From Crambe crambe (Eukaryota > Porifera > Demospongiae > Poecilosclerida > Crambeidae): a stretch of 64,000 nucleotides of DNA. The DNA is taken from assembly GCA_963924555.1 (NCBI GenBank), contig OZ004593.1:6630480-6694479 (forward strand). The letters run 5' to 3'. Of the stretch, positions 46,667-60,037 are shown piece after piece. Numbering within the stretch: the first letter of the stretch is position 1; each line of letters opens with the position of its first letter. A program made the translations under genes and the position numbers. The notes under the pieces were generated by a model that worked only from the letters and a program-made list of their open reading frames with translations, was not told the DNA's origin and did no database searches.

Positions 46667-49600
46667 GGGGGAGGAGGGGGGGACCATATTTAAAGGCTAT
46701 GTATGTACTAGTGATTTATGAACCCTTGGGCATTGATTGTTTCCAGGACAATCAGCAGCTGGTACTAGAGTCAAAGACGGGATTCCCCATCCCAGGAGAT
46801 GTCGAGTTTGTGGAGTACATGGGCAAGCAGGCCAAGAAGTCGGGCCATCACAAGAAGGGCAAGGTAAACATCTAAAACTCCAATCAGTCCTATGGCAACC
46901 ATTTTAACCTTTTAACCTCTGCAGGTTTCATTTTATTTTGTATTGTGTGTGTAGGTGGAGCCTCGTGAGGATTATGGGCACCTCCCCCCTGAGCAGCAGC
47001 GAAGGAAACTGCAGCACAAGGTGGACCAGTTAGATGCACTCATTAACAAGACTCTATCTGACAAGTAGGTCATGTGATCATGTGGTGGGCATGGAAACCA
47101 AGAGCTGTAATCTCCTCTTGCCCCTCCCCTTTCTCCTGCCCCACCCCTTTCCCCTCAGAGCTGCTATGGAGAAGATGCAGACGATATACACAGACAACCC
47201 GAAGCTTGGTGACCCTAACACAGTGGCCCAGAGTCTGGACATCTGTCAGAGGAGGATAGAGGAATTAGGTGCCGAACTAGAAAAATTCAAAGTGAGTTCC
47301 TTGGACGATAACTTCCCCTGTCCCCTATACAGCCTGATATGATGTTGCTAATAGTATGACCTAATAGTCTCTGTCCTGTTATCTCTGTCCTGATAGTACT
47401 TTGTGAAATTGATTTTTGCTACTTCTATTATTGTTCTATGATTTACGTATTGTTTGTACCTCCTTCTGACATCATACGTGTACCTTTTGTCCTGTTGTTG
47501 TTGTTGTTATTAGTGTTGTTACCATTATCTGTGCAGGACTTCCTGACTTCAGCAATTCAGAGAATCAACGAGAGGCCAGAGAAAAGGGGTGCTGGTTTAC
47601 CCGTCACTTCTAAACGTAAGCTCTAATTAGAGGGGCTGTACTTCTGAGCACTAATTAGAGGGGCTGTACTTCCAGGAGCACTAATTAGAAGGACTGTACT
47701 TTCAGGAACACTAATTAGAGGGGCTGTACTTCCAGGAGCACTAAGGCTGTACTCTCAGTCGCCTCTATTTCTAATTAGAGAAAAGTCATAGCAGTAATTC
47801 CATATTAGGAAAGCAAGGTGTTTTTCACCTCCAAGACATGCATGTCTACAGAAGCCTTGCTGAGTTGGCAACTGCCATTTCATTAGGTCTGCATTTAGTC
47901 TACAAGACGTGGCTGTACACATTCTATTAGCAGTGAAAGTCCCGGGGAAATAAGGGCCTATTCAAGCAACAAGAAAGAATTGGTTTAGTCTGTGGGTTGA
48001 TTGGAAAGTGGTTGAGGCTGCCGTGCACTTAGTTTAATGCTAATTTTTTTTCCTTCTTTTTACTACCCACAGCAGCTAAATATTCTCCTCGTGCGGTCAA
48101 GAAGGAGATAGCACCCACCAAACCTGTCTCCAACTCTGATCACATTAATGTAAGTCAGTAGTACATTGTGACTAATAGAATCATCTCCCTTTCACACAGA
48201 GCAAGAATTTACCCAACCCACAAATTTTCTCTCTCTTTTTTGCGGCAGAATTCTCCCAGGGATGACGAGTTTGATGATGAAGATGACGATGATGAAGATG
48301 AGGAGGAAATGCCCACCACTGGGACCCTCGAGACTCCTCATCCCAATGACGAGTGGGACGACATTGAAATGCCCAGTGATGTTAAGAAAGGTGTCCTCTT
48401 GTACAACTTCAGTGGTGAGTCCACTAGGGGGCCGGGGGGAGGGGGGGACCTGTGGTACAGAGAAGGGTGTGGTAATGAATAGATTTCAGATCTGCTTGCG
48501 AATGAACAAGATTGGATAAGATTAAGGTCAAAGTTTAGTCATATTCAAGCACTGGAGATCTCCCAACTCTACCTGGATAGTCGTTTCTAGAGATTTTGTG
48601 AAAGTTTAGTCATATTCAAGCACTGGAGATCTCCCAACTCTACCTGGATAGTCGTTTCCAGAGATTTTGTGAAAGTTTAGTCATACTCAAGCACTGGAGA
48701 TCTCCCAACTCTATCTGGACAGTCTCCAGAGACAGTATGAAACCATAAAGGTCTTTTCCCCAGAGCTAACACTGATAACGATATTCACGGGCTGTTTATT
48801 TAGACACACCCCCTTCTCTCTAAATAGGTTGTTGTTTGTGGTTGAAGGGTACACATGTAAAAGGTGCTGATAAGAGGATGGAGGTATGAATACCTCTTCT
48901 TAAACCTCGAGGAGTCAACAAGGGTCCTAAGCAACCACAGGAATTAGTATTTATTTATTGTATCAGCATTTCTTCTATTCAGCGAAGTACCTCCCTAGCT
49001 AATAGCATGCCTTTGTGACTCTAATGTTTGTGCTGATGTCACTGGCTAATGTGATCATTTGAGCTGGTCCATAGTAACCGACGGTCTGTTTTAAGGTGGT
49101 TAGACTCACTTCATGAATGTCGTGGCAATAGTGACCTCCTCATCACATCACATATATAAGCCCCTTCGATTTTGCCAGGACTCGAGCACACTCATAGCAC
49201 ATCGGTTTTGTTATATTGAACAATATGTGTGTTTTGTAGATAGAGAGGACCTTGGTTGTGGCAGACACAAACAGTAGCATGCTTTGATATATAGAGAGGA
49301 CCTTGGTTCAAACAGTAGCCCTGATTGCAATTGTCACAACCCTGTCTTGTATTGGGCATTGAATGGTGTTTTCTTCCTGCTCAATTTGTCTCACTTTGTT
49401 TCTAATGAACTGCAACAAGTCACCAGTGAGGGAGGGAGGGAGGTTTCAACAGAGTCAGTGAGCGGGTGTGATGTGTTTAGATTATGTTACACTTTCTTCC
49501 TCCACCTGGAAGTTGTTACTTTTGAATGTCCTTTTTTTTCTTTTCCTGCTTCCATCTTTCACCTTTTCCTCAGAAATTTAGAAACTATTTGCAAACAAGA

Positions 49601-52600
49601 AAGAAGGAATTCCTTTGTGACGGTCGAGTAACGATGACATGGGAGGGACATGGGTCTTTCTTTGTTTAGTCTTGATGCCTACTGTCCCATTCTCCAGTGT
49701 CAACCATGTCATATTCCAGTGTCAACCATGTCATATTCCAGTGTCAACCATGTCATATTCCAGCGTCGACCATGTCATATTCCAGTGTTGATCATGTCAT
49801 ATTCCAGTGTTGATCATGTCATATTCCAGTGTTGACCATGTCATATTCCAGTGTCAACTGTTGGGCTAACTGATACACACACTTGCCCCTATCTGGTTTC
49901 AGGGTATGTCTCTTGGTTTCAGGGTGCTGGTATCTTGCCCCCTGACTCAACACACTTCCCCCTGACTGGTTTCAGGGTGTGCTAATGTCTGCTCGATACA
50001 CTAGGTGCTGGTATCTGCTCACAGTTTCAGGCACTTACCCCCCACTGATTTCAGTGTGCTGGTATCTGCTCAATACACTTACCCCCTGACTGCTTCCAGG
50101 GTGCTGAATGTCCGCTCAACTGTGAGAGTTGTAAGGCTGGTCTAGCAGTCTCCAGCCATGACCCGTTGGTTGCAGGATGTTTATGTACCAACACATACAA
50201 GACTTGCCCTCTTACCACCACCACCAGTCAGGGCAATCGTGTGTCAACAATACATGACAACTCTCCGCAGCATTGCGACGTCTCAGAATCCTACAGCAAC
50301 ACCTCCTTGCTCTGTGATATCTTTTTGGTGTTGCTCCATAGATCAGGAAAGTGGGCATCACACCACCCACCACTTGTGTGTAGTTGGATGTGTCATGCAT
50401 GACGTGAATATGATGAAACAGACTATGAACTTCCACAATATATAGTCAATGTGAGGCACCACTCGTCCACCAATCAGGAAGCAGACATCACATGACCTGT
50501 GAGAGGTGAAGCAGAATGTGAACCTGATGTCTGTGAGTGGTGGGTGCCTCATAACTGACATTGGAGACTATTATGGACAGGACCTGCTCACAGATACATA
50601 CGGTAGTTAGTAGTGCCAGTCTTTGTGTCAAGTGTCTGCTGTAACCCAATACCTCTGCTGAGAGGAAACTGTGACGCGGGTCAACTCTCCGTCTGTTTTC
50701 GGCACTACCTGGTGCCAACAGACCGTGTCGGGTCCATATGAGGCTGTAACTTAAGAACACTGAGCAGTTAATTCATCATATGCCAGCAGTTGATGCTGAT
50801 GATATTCACGGCAAGAGAGAGATAATTAGATTATAGTATTCCCATGCTGGAGAACCGAACTAGAAGCATCTTTCTTTCTTTTTTTAAGTCCTAATATGAG
50901 AATTTTAGTTTTCAGGGTGCATAGTTGTAATACAATACTAGTAATCCCTGGATGCATAACTGCTAGTAATCTATAATTACAAGGTTAGTATACTATCTGT
51001 AATCCCTAGTGGTAAGGCTCAAGTCCTGTATGATTTACTTAGTATTATTAACGTGGTCCATAGTATTTGCTAGCCAGCCAGCCAGCAATGTACAAAAAAA
51101 CAAAACAAAAACAACAACAACATGGCCATCTTGAGGCTCCCCTTGAATTAAGTGCTTACATCAGATTTAGTGATCCTTGGATAAGCCATCATGGGGCTGT
51201 CCTGGAGTTCCCCTAAGAGGTTGTGTATGCAAGTGTGTGGAGAGGCAGTACAGGAAGCAGTTCAGATGTAATCCTTTTCCACTTCCTGTTGATCAGTAGT
51301 TTGAGTGTGGGTTGTTCTGTGTTCGAGTACAGCATTTGGGGGTGAGGATGACTTTGTCTATCTGTTTGGGGGGGGGGGGGGGGGGGGATGTATGATTTCA
51401 TCATTCCACCACCCAATACAATATGGGTGTTTGATCAAGCTATGATAATTGCATCATTATTGAAAGGTACATTATTGAAAGGTACATGACCCTGAAAGAC
51501 CCTGATTAAATGACCTGTAATGAAGTGGACCAAGGACATGGTGAGGGTGTGTGTGGTATTCATGGGAGGACGGGATGCAGCTGTGTTCTGTGTGGCTCAT
51601 GAACCAGAGCTAGTGGAGTAGAACTGATCTTGCTTGTGACAGATTGATCTCCATTAAAGACCTGATTAAGTCACATGGACCAGACCATATAGCTATAGTA
51701 ACAACACTAATCATGTTACAGATGTATATAGATTGACACCTACTGTTGTCTGCTGGATTCTTGTTATGCATCAAAGGCAACAGTGTCTTCAGGACAAAAG
51801 GCCGATTCTGCTATATTCCTGTCATCACATCCAGGGAGATAACAGAAGGACATAAGTAATGGTGTCAGATTAGTCAAAGATTATTCTGTCACCACATCAA
51901 GGAGAATAATGCTTTAGTGTCGTCAGATTGGTTGAAAGGTCAAACAGCCACAATGGATTCTAGTTTTTGGTACACTTTGAAAAGTCATAAGTTGACAAGT
52001 TAATCATTTGATTGCTAGAGCTGTCAAATTAGTGAAATGCCAGATCACAAAGAAGTCTCCAAATATCCCTCTAAAATTCGATTAATTTTTTTTAAATCAG
52101 CACTGCATCTACATCACTACCTGCATGTATTTCCATGGCAACCTTTTATGTTTTCAAAGATAGTGTATAATAAAGCAAGTTCTTTTATGATCACCACCTG
52201 TATATGTAACCATGGCAACATGTAATATTCAAGTCTTATGAGATGGCTTTATTCCTTTCTGGATAGTGATGGACTATCTGTGCTCTCGTAGGAAGTGAAT
52301 CTTTTATCCATTAATGTCCAGTATTTTGGTAATGGTTGGGTGTAACATACAAAGACCTTGTCAAGCTAGTGGCATGCGTTGTTCATTCACTTGGTACTCG
52401 ACGGCTTCAGAGGATAAGAAAAACAGAGATCGGTAGTGACGTGGCATTGAACAGAGATGGACAGTGACGTGGCATTGAACCAGATGGTTGATATGGATGG
52501 ACGCCTGGTATGGAATTAGACTGTGTGGTGGGCTTAATTGACTTGCTGGTGTGGTATTTTATTGATCTATGAATATTTTATCTCGTAATTATTCACATTT

Positions 52601-54209
52601 ATCCCTTGACCTCTGCCCCTACTATTATTATTGTGCTATGGATGTATTACGACACGAGAGTGGGTTCATTCATACACATGAGTGGGTTTGAGGCAGATGT
52701 TTGGTTCCTTAAGGAACTCGTCTGGAGGATACACAGCCCATGTGTTACAACACAGAGAGAGAGAGATAGAGAGAGTTCAACTTACGTCAGCACTGAGGGA
52801 TGGCCCTTCAAAACCACTTGCATGGCATGCAGTATGGATGCCCAATATCAGCACATATTGAAAGCTTGTTCTTAGTGAGGTTTCTAGCAATATTCCCCCA
52901 ACCCATACCTTTGGAATCATTTATGAAGATCTTTTTAAGTATGAACTCTCTTTGGGTGACCTAGAATAACACAGGACTTAGTGGGAATGATACAGACAGC
53001 ATGGAGCCAGCAGCATGTGTGGTGGTTGAACACACCCCCTCATATAGCTGGAGCCCCCAGTTCTAAAGTTCAGAGTCCTCAGACACAAGTGGTAAGAGTC
53101 CAGCACACGATTTGGAAACCAATGTGTGTTGTTGTTTTTTGTGTTTTTTTTCCCCAAGAAGCTGAGCAGCACCAGTGAGCATGCCCACATGGAATTTCTA
53201 TGTACTCTGTATCTATAACCTAGGCACCTGTACATGTGTGTGGTATGACATCACATTCAAACGGGTGGGCTGATTGTGTGAATTGTGTTACTTAAGATAT
53301 GACCGCTAATTGTCTTCCTGTGTCACTGAGAATCACTGGACGCTTATTCGAGTTTCAGCACCTATCATAATTATGATGGAGTAATTGAGTGAAATTTAAG
53401 CTCTCATTTGAAAACTTTGAGGCAGTGAGAGTAATGAACCTTCACCGTGACCTTGAACATGATCTAATTTTAGTGCTCCAGAACTGATAACTGCCTTCAC
53501 CACTTAAACATGATCTAATTTTAGTTGTCGGATGACTCCTCACATATAGCACCAGACCTTAATCAGAAGAACAGGGATATCTAATTTCCTGGCTCTTAAT
53601 TGGAAACTTGATTTCAGGGCTACAGTCTAACTTGGCCTGTCCACATTGTGCAGTACCATCTGCACTAATCTTTCGTAATCCACTAATTTGGCAGCCAGTA
53701 TTCTGTCTCTTGCCAACCAGATTCTGACGATTTGTGCAGTAAACTTTTAACTCTCCTATTATTATTTAGTATGTGATAATTGTTATTTCTCTCCCATGAA
53801 CATCAGCCAATTCTTCATTACGAGTCCTCTTTACTATATAAGCTGTTGTGATCTTTTGTTTACAGAAGGTTCTGAACTTGTGATGTGTTATAAACCCAAA
53901 CCTCCAGTAATGCGCACACTTGGAAGTTGGAACCCAGCGTTTTGTTTTTTGTAAAGAGGTTGTTATTAACTATAGCAGAGATATTTTTAGATTATCCGAG
54001 GTTTAAGGGTTGGGGTGTTCTTTATTGCTCTATGAAGCTACTGTGCATCCATAATTATTCTCTTCTCCTCAGGTCAAAATGACGAGGAGCTGAGTTGTAA
54101 CCAGAACGATGAAGTTGCCATCATTGAGGATCTGGGGGATGGTTGGTTGAGGGTTCGCAGAGGTCAAGAAGAGGGGTTTGTCCCTGAGTCGTATGTCCAG
54201 ATAAAGTAG
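40060..54209 (+). CDS. FNBP1L: CIP4/TOCA-family F-BAR, HR1 and SH3 protein
   Basis: Membrane-bending adaptor that in animals couples Cdc42 to N-WASP/Arp2/3 actin assembly at endocytic sites. Fifteen exons: 40060-40083, 45042-45157, 45383-45427, 45506-45599, 45653-45769, 45860-45964, 46045-46173, 46295-46441, 46747-46863, 46955-47064, 47159-47291, 47537-47615, 48073-48149, 48249-48414, 54073-54209; 531 residues. The start MSWGTEIWDQYEKV is the family's conserved N-terminus. F-BAR about 1-265, HR1 about 299-379 (LPPEQQRRKLQHKVDQLD, the family LPPEQRRKKLQ motif), an acidic segment (DDEFDDEDDDDEDEEE), and SH3 about 476-531 (LLYNFSGQNDEEL, GDGWLRVRRGQEEGFVPESY). Which of the three vertebrate paralogues (FNBP1, FNBP1L, TRIP10) is nearest cannot be told; it is probably the single pre-duplication gene. 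The first and last introns are about 5 kb, unlike the compact neighbours. Confidence 0.94.
43727..43893. mobile_element. Palindromic foldback (MITE-like) element
   Basis: Arms of about 70 bp: the left arm contains CAGGTTGCTTGACACTAGTA and GGTCACATGGACCAATCAGA; the right arm contains the reverse complements (TCTGATTGGTCCATGTGACC, TACTAGTGTCAAGCAACCTG). The central spacer is about 20 bp. No coding capacity, so non-autonomous if mobile. Confidence 0.75.
44240..44480 (+). repeat. Tandem repeat CACTCTTGCACACTCGTGGA
   Basis: About seven degenerate copies with a 31-38 bp period in intron 1 of the F-BAR gene. Confidence 0.8.
46642..46684. repeat. Poly-T/poly-G run
   Basis: T11 followed by about 30 G with one A, in an F-BAR gene intron. 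Confidence 0.8.
47616..47752 (+). repeat. 31-bp tandem repeat CTAATTAGAGGGGCTGTACT
   Basis: Four to five copies immediately downstream of the donor of the F-BAR exon ending at 47615; the unit continues TCCAGGAGCA. The rest of this intron (to 48072) shows nothing else. Confidence 0.85.
48528..48740 (+). repeat. 70-bp triplicated repeat
   Basis: Three near-identical copies of a unit starting AAAGTTTAGTCATATTCAAG and including CTGGAGATCTCCCAACTCTA, spaced about 70 bp. The third copy is shorter and more diverged. Confidence 0.85.
49695..49858 (+). repeat. 20-bp minisatellite GTCAACCATGTCATATTCCA
   Basis: Eight head-to-tail copies with single-base variants (GTTGATCATG, GTCGACCATG). There are no spacers, so this is not a CRISPR-like array. 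Confidence 0.9.
49898..50110 (+). repeat. Degenerate repeat TGGTTTCAGGGTGCTGGTAT
   Basis: Around five imperfect copies of a 40-50 bp unit that continues CTGCTCAATACACTTACCCC. Confidence 0.65.
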
Positions 54210-54484
54210 TGAATGAAAGAGCCCCTCCTTATTAGTGCACATGACGAATATCATAAGAACAATTGAAAGTTGGAAACGGAGATTTTTTTTTTATTAATTT
54301 TTTTTTCTGCTTGTGATCACACAATATTATTAATTTTTTTACATTACTTGCCTGTATATAGTTCCCATGCTGCTATTTGTGTAAAGTGACACGTATAGAT
54401 ATTTAATTCACTACAATTATACTTAGAAATTTTTTGTGTACGTTATTGAAATCATTTTTTTCTCACACTTATTTAAGTCTAATC

Positions 54485-54500
54485 TACGCATGCGCGGAAG
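54485..54500. promoter_or_regulatory. NRF1-like palindrome with ETS-like core
   Basis: ACGCATGCGCGGAAGG lies about 235 bp upstream of the SAM-SH2 gene start and combines the recurrent palindrome with CGGAAG. An AATAAA at 54657-54662 nearby could end the F-BAR transcript. Confidence 0.45.
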
Positions 54501-54724
54501 GCAATTTGCAATTGATAAAATTGGCCAGTGTTGCATTTTGTTTAAGTGTGAGAGGTTTTTTTTCGTAGATAGAATGTGAATGCGAAGTTTCTATACACTT
54601 TGAAGGTGAGATACAGAAAGCTAAGACTGTTGCTATAGCTGTCTTGCAATAGAAATAATAAATATTTATCCCACAACTTCCTTAGTTTGCCAATATCCTG
54701 ACGTTGTTGACTCCAAGTTGTGTC

Positions 54725-57700
54725 ATGTCTACTACAAAAGCTTCGGAAACGCTGGCAGATCAGACTGTCAGCAATTGGCTCAAGGACTTGCGTATGGAAT
54801 GCTACAAGAAGAATTTAGAAGACTACGATACGATAAAGGTATGGTCGAAACATATAAAGCTAGCTAGCTAAGATAATGCATGCTATTGTCTTGCGAAAAT
54901 TGTTAAACTCGCTATTATAGCTAGAGGTATCCCTTCTTGACTATGGCTAATATTAAAGTACCAGTCTGAGCCGAAAAGTCTCGCTCGCTAGCTAGCTAGC
55001 TAGCTGCATTGTTACTATGGACAACGTGACTTTTATTTTGTCCTTGGCCTGAGAGCCTTGTCCACATGTGTGCGTGTTCATACCTGCTGCATGCTTTCTC
55101 ATTGTTGAGGGCTGTTTTGATGTGACTGATTATAAATTGGAGGCATGTGGTTTGTACAGTGCACTAGTCTCAACTATACCTTGTATACCTTGCTCCTATA
55201 CTAACTCCACACTTGACAGGCTGCAAACTTTGTGTCAGTTGGCTATTCACTACTATGGAATCTAGTCTTTGATACTCTTAGCCTCAAGGTGGTTTAGTTC
55301 CAAAATAGCTGTCAGGCACTCTTTGCCAGCAGTTTTAGCCTGGAGCTGGCTATAAAATGGAGAAAGAAACTGTTTCGGGTGCCCTCTCCTATCCCTCCTT
55401 CTTCTGAACCTGTCAATCCCTGGCACTGGTATTTCCATCTTCGGTCTGGTGTTTCACTGCTTCTGCATAAATTTGACATCCCAGTTCAATGTGAAGTTCA
55501 GTGTTTATGATGAAAGGAAACTTGTAAAAAGTGGTAGGAATTGAGCAAACTAACTTGTGGTATTTTGAGCTGTTATTTAGGTCACTAGGTCAACAACAGC
55601 TGTGTGGTTTCTTGGGAAATAATACACAAGAAAAAATTGCTAAAAAGTTATAGTCTTTCGCCAGATTAAGTGGTCATTGATTGACAGTGGCAAAGTTGCT
55701 CGCATTCTTCCAGACAGAACATCTTAATTGTGCCAAATCATCAATAATGAATGGCACAATCTTTCCATTAGCAAATTAACTTCCATCAATTAACCTCTAA
55801 GGATATTCACAGAAGACGATTAATGCCACAAAAAAGGAGAGAGTGCTATAGAATTCGTGAACCCTTTGTCCTTGCTTATGCTAGCAAAAACTAGTAACCC
55901 TGAGCAACTCTTTGCCCTAATCATCTGATGTGAGTATGGAACCTTTAATGTGGTTAGCCTCAAGATCTACCATAGTGTAACATCAGCATAGCCTGCAGCT
56001 AGCTAATCACTTAATAGGCTTTATTCCTGTTATGCAAAACAGACAGAGCATCTCTAATGTCTGCTATTGTGACATCAATTCCTCTTTTTTGGTTGAACGG
56101 ATTTGACCTGTGATACAGTTTCCTCTTAAAAATAGAACTTGCAGTAATATTTCTGCAAGATTGGATCAGGATATACCCTTGTCTTCCTTGCATGTGACTT
56201 CCAATCAGGATAGGGACTTTCCTTCAACTCTCCCTAACACTTCCTTTACAGCCACTTCTTGTTCATGTCTTTTATATCTCTTTGCTTGTGCCTTTGACTT
56301 CAAATAATTAATGAATAAGCACTTAAAATTGATGTTAGTTGGAAAGCTATACAGCTATTTTCACACAGTGCTTAGTAGTCCTTTTAAGCAGAGCTAGTTT
56401 CCTAGTTCTAGTTTTCCAACCCACTCAAATCCTAACACTGAAAAGAATGGATTATTCACATACACTTTATGAGAATAAGTTTTTAAAAACATTCTTGGAT
56501 GAAGAAGTTGAAATGCTCTGTTGACACATTCTTGAGGTGTTTGCCTCCCCTGGGAGAGCTAAGTGCACCCCTAACCACAAACCAGATTGAACCCGACTCA
56601 GAGAAACACAGATTTCAAGCTAGCTATGTGGGTAATGCTGCTAGGAACACTCGATCTCTTATCAACCTTCACCGATGTATATATTATAGAGGTCTCTTGG
56701 CAATATTACACAGATGGTAGGAGACTCTATGACTATTACGTGCATTCTTAATGTAGTGTAAGGTTGTAAGAGGTGGGTTGGCTGACCCAGAATGGTATGA
56801 CTGAGTCAACTAAACCGTCCTCTCGATTGTTTAGGCCGGAAACCTGATAAGGACGAATCTACTCCACTTGTTACCATATCAACAAAGTTCTCCTTTTAAT
56901 ATCTTTATTTTTTCTTAAATATTATAATTACTATTTTCCACATTTTACCTCTAAAATCTAATGACATCAGACACCAGGCTTCACTTCACACTGAGTATAT
57001 GTGTGGGTTTCATGCAAAATTTGCTTCAAAGTCATCTGCTTAACTGCCCTTAGTTAGCACTCGGAACTACTTGACTGACCAACTGACCAAGAATTTTAAT
57101 ATCAAACTTCAAACAATACGAAGTCCTGTGAACTAATTAAACTTTGAAAATGCAAGTTTCCCGGGTACTTTTTAGCTCATTAGGGATGGGAAATTCATGC
57201 CACACACATCGAAGCAAAAACTCGGACACATACTCTGCTAGTGTGGTCAATGTACCCATGGAAGCGTCAGCTGGCAGCAAACTGAAGGAATTTATTTGGT
57301 CTTCTGCTGATGGGAGTGCCATTACATTTAAGATAAACAATTATCAAAGGAGGATACATTTCCAAAGAGTGTGTGTCAATTAATGAGTGGTGCAGAATCT
57401 TGGGATGCAATGGTTTCTTGCCTTGTGCAGTTGGAGAAACTGAGCTGGGGCTTGATAACGACTTTTATGGATTTGTTTGGAGTGTGGAAGGCTTTCCACG
57501 TCGCCTAGGAAAGGAAAGAGAGCTTGCTATTGACTTCTAGGGATAACAGGTTACAAGAAGTTGTACAGAACATAGCTCTTGCTATTCCAGAAATGGAGGA
57601 AAGATGTGTGAAAAAATCAGCAAATTCTGTTCGTTTGTTGTCTGTTTACACAGCTCCAATCATTCAATTATTAAGGCTTTCCTCGTATGTGTAGAATGTT

Positions 57701-59989
57701 AATGAGGGTACATTCGATATTCTATGCACAGCGGTTCTTTGTCACAAAAAGATAGCCAAGTGAATGCCACCATGTAAGGAAGACTGCTGATTGGAAGTTG
57801 GTTGTTCCAATACAGTCTCTGTGTCCTGTTAGTATTGAAAGTCAGTCAGCATCTAGGAATTTACCTGAGAACAGATGTACTTCATACTGCTTGACCTATG
57901 AACAGTACAGGATGCTGGCATTATGAAGAATGCCCATATATAAGCAAAGTGAGGTGGTTATGGTTGGATGATAGATGCAAGGTTTCTGTATTTGGATCAA
58001 CAAATTCCTGTTGAAGAGAAACATGATGCTGTCTAATTAGCACCACTTTTTCTTAGCACTTCTCATCTCTGCCCTGCCCCCTGTGAGAGAGCAACTCCTT
58101 TTTCCAATTAGAGCATGTTGTCATAGCAATAACATCACGCTAAACACTTCAGGGGAAAGTGATTATGGTTCTATCTAGCACCTTTTGTTTCTACTGCCTA
58201 CACAAAGATGCTGTTGTCAAAGCAATAAGTGGAAAATGATGGATCAATTTTATTACACTTTCAAACTGCCCACCTCCTCCCTAATATTGAAAGAAGCTTG
58301 AGATCTTCACAACTAAAATATGCAGAGACTTAAGTCTTCGTTACTAAATATGTGTCTAGTCTGACTTCTGCATGGCTGAAGCTTCAAAAGATTGTCCAGC
58401 CACTCTGGGCCACTATATGCCCATATTCATCTCTAATCATCTGAATCGTGAATCTGATTAACTGTATCTCCCACTTAATGAAAGCCACTACAAACACTCC
58501 AATGACTCTCATTATCCAGCCCTTAGTGGGTGTGGTTAGAGTCGGAATGTCTAAATATGTGCAGATGGTTGAGCAACGAATACAAAATTCCTTAGATGTT
58601 TTGCATTTTTGTGCCAAATCTAATGACAAACGGGTTAGCACTTGTTTGGATCGAGGCTTTGGCCATCCTATAATTATAAACAAACAAGTCGGTATGTAAA
58701 CAATAAACAAGTCAGTATTTAAACATCAACAACTGACCATATGGATCATTAGCACCATCTGCTAAAGGAAATGGCACTTTTTTTAACTTAACTTTTTTCT
58801 TCCTTATTTGGTTTCTGCTGCAGGCATTGTTGGAACTAAGAGAAGCGGACATTAAGAAACTGGGTGTGGTCAATTCTAAGGACCGCACTACGATGATGAA
58901 CAGCTTGGCCAGTTTCAGACCAGCTCATCAGGAAACTCTCACTCGTGAGTAAAGTCATGTTACATGTGAAATGTGAAACCAGGATTATGTCAAAATAAGT
59001 AGGTCCCTCCATTTTAATGTTGTCTCTTTTTAAATATGAATGATAAAAGTACAAGAAGTAGTGATGACGGTTTATCATAAATTCACAGCTATTTTTAGCA
59101 GGTTTTTTTTATGTGTGTGGCAGTTGCCTGGATGACTTGCATGCGTGGTACATGGTTTGTGTGATAGGGTCTTCGAGACTGCTGAAGTGCTCTTTAAAAA
59201 TTGGGTCTCAAATTCCCCTGTGAGGAGAAATTATGTGTGAGGTATTCCATTTGGAGCTGTCTGGGACTAAATGTGTGTGGTATTGATTGCATTATCCATA
59301 TATGGTATGATGTACATGTCCAGCTAGCCATAGGCCATGGATGTGGTGTGTGGCATGTACATGCATATGGTGTGTGTAGTAGGTGCATGTGACATAATAT
59401 GTACCTGGACATGGGTGTGTACATGTACTGTAATGGGCATGTGCATGTAATTGCTGACCAGTGTGGATGATGGTATGACATGTGTACATGCATGTACATG
59501 TACTGTGAAGTTGATGTCTGTTCATTCATGCATAAGACTATTTCCAGTGGAGTGATTATTTCAGTGGCGTGATTAGCCTGCTGACCTTTGCACTGGCAGT
59601 CTGTTTGAGCACCTGTGCTGCAATGTGTGGTACAGATACCAGGAAATACCTAATTCAAAGGTTCAGATAACAAGCCCATTCCTTCAGATGTACCTAGGGT
59701 AAGGGCTAAGGGTCTTGTGACGTGTAATTTGTATTTCTTCTCTAGCCATGATTGGTTCCATGGCAACCTTTTTTTTTTAGTGTTTTTAGAGCTGTCTTCT
59801 CCACTTGATTTCCATAGCAACTGGTAATATGGCACCTTTTGTAGTGATTCCTGTAAATGGGCGTAAACTAGTGCTAGTTCAAAGATTGATTTTGGTTTCC
59901 AAGGCAACTGTGAGGTCTTGGCATAATGTTCTGGAAGGTTCCACTTGATTGAGTGAATCCCTGTAACCTCTCTCCTAAATTAAATTATT

Positions 59990-60037
<48 letters not shown>

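Larger units (their letters stand above)
48415..54072 (+). other. Large last intron of the F-BAR gene
   Basis: 5.66 kb before the SH3 exon. The left third is rich in tandem repeats (48528-48740, 49695-49858, 49898-50110). A poly-G run lies at 51369-51387. I find no convincing coding exon; short open frames here do not resemble known domains. Confidence 0.7.

Noticed and set aside
49695..49858. Regular 20-bp repeats resembling a CRISPR array
   Set aside because: No spacers between units, eukaryotic intron context and no cas-like genes; an ordinary minisatellite.
56110..57383. Small open frames in the SAM-domain intron as a nested gene
   Set aside because: 60-80 codons each, no recognisable domain, no consistent splice structure.
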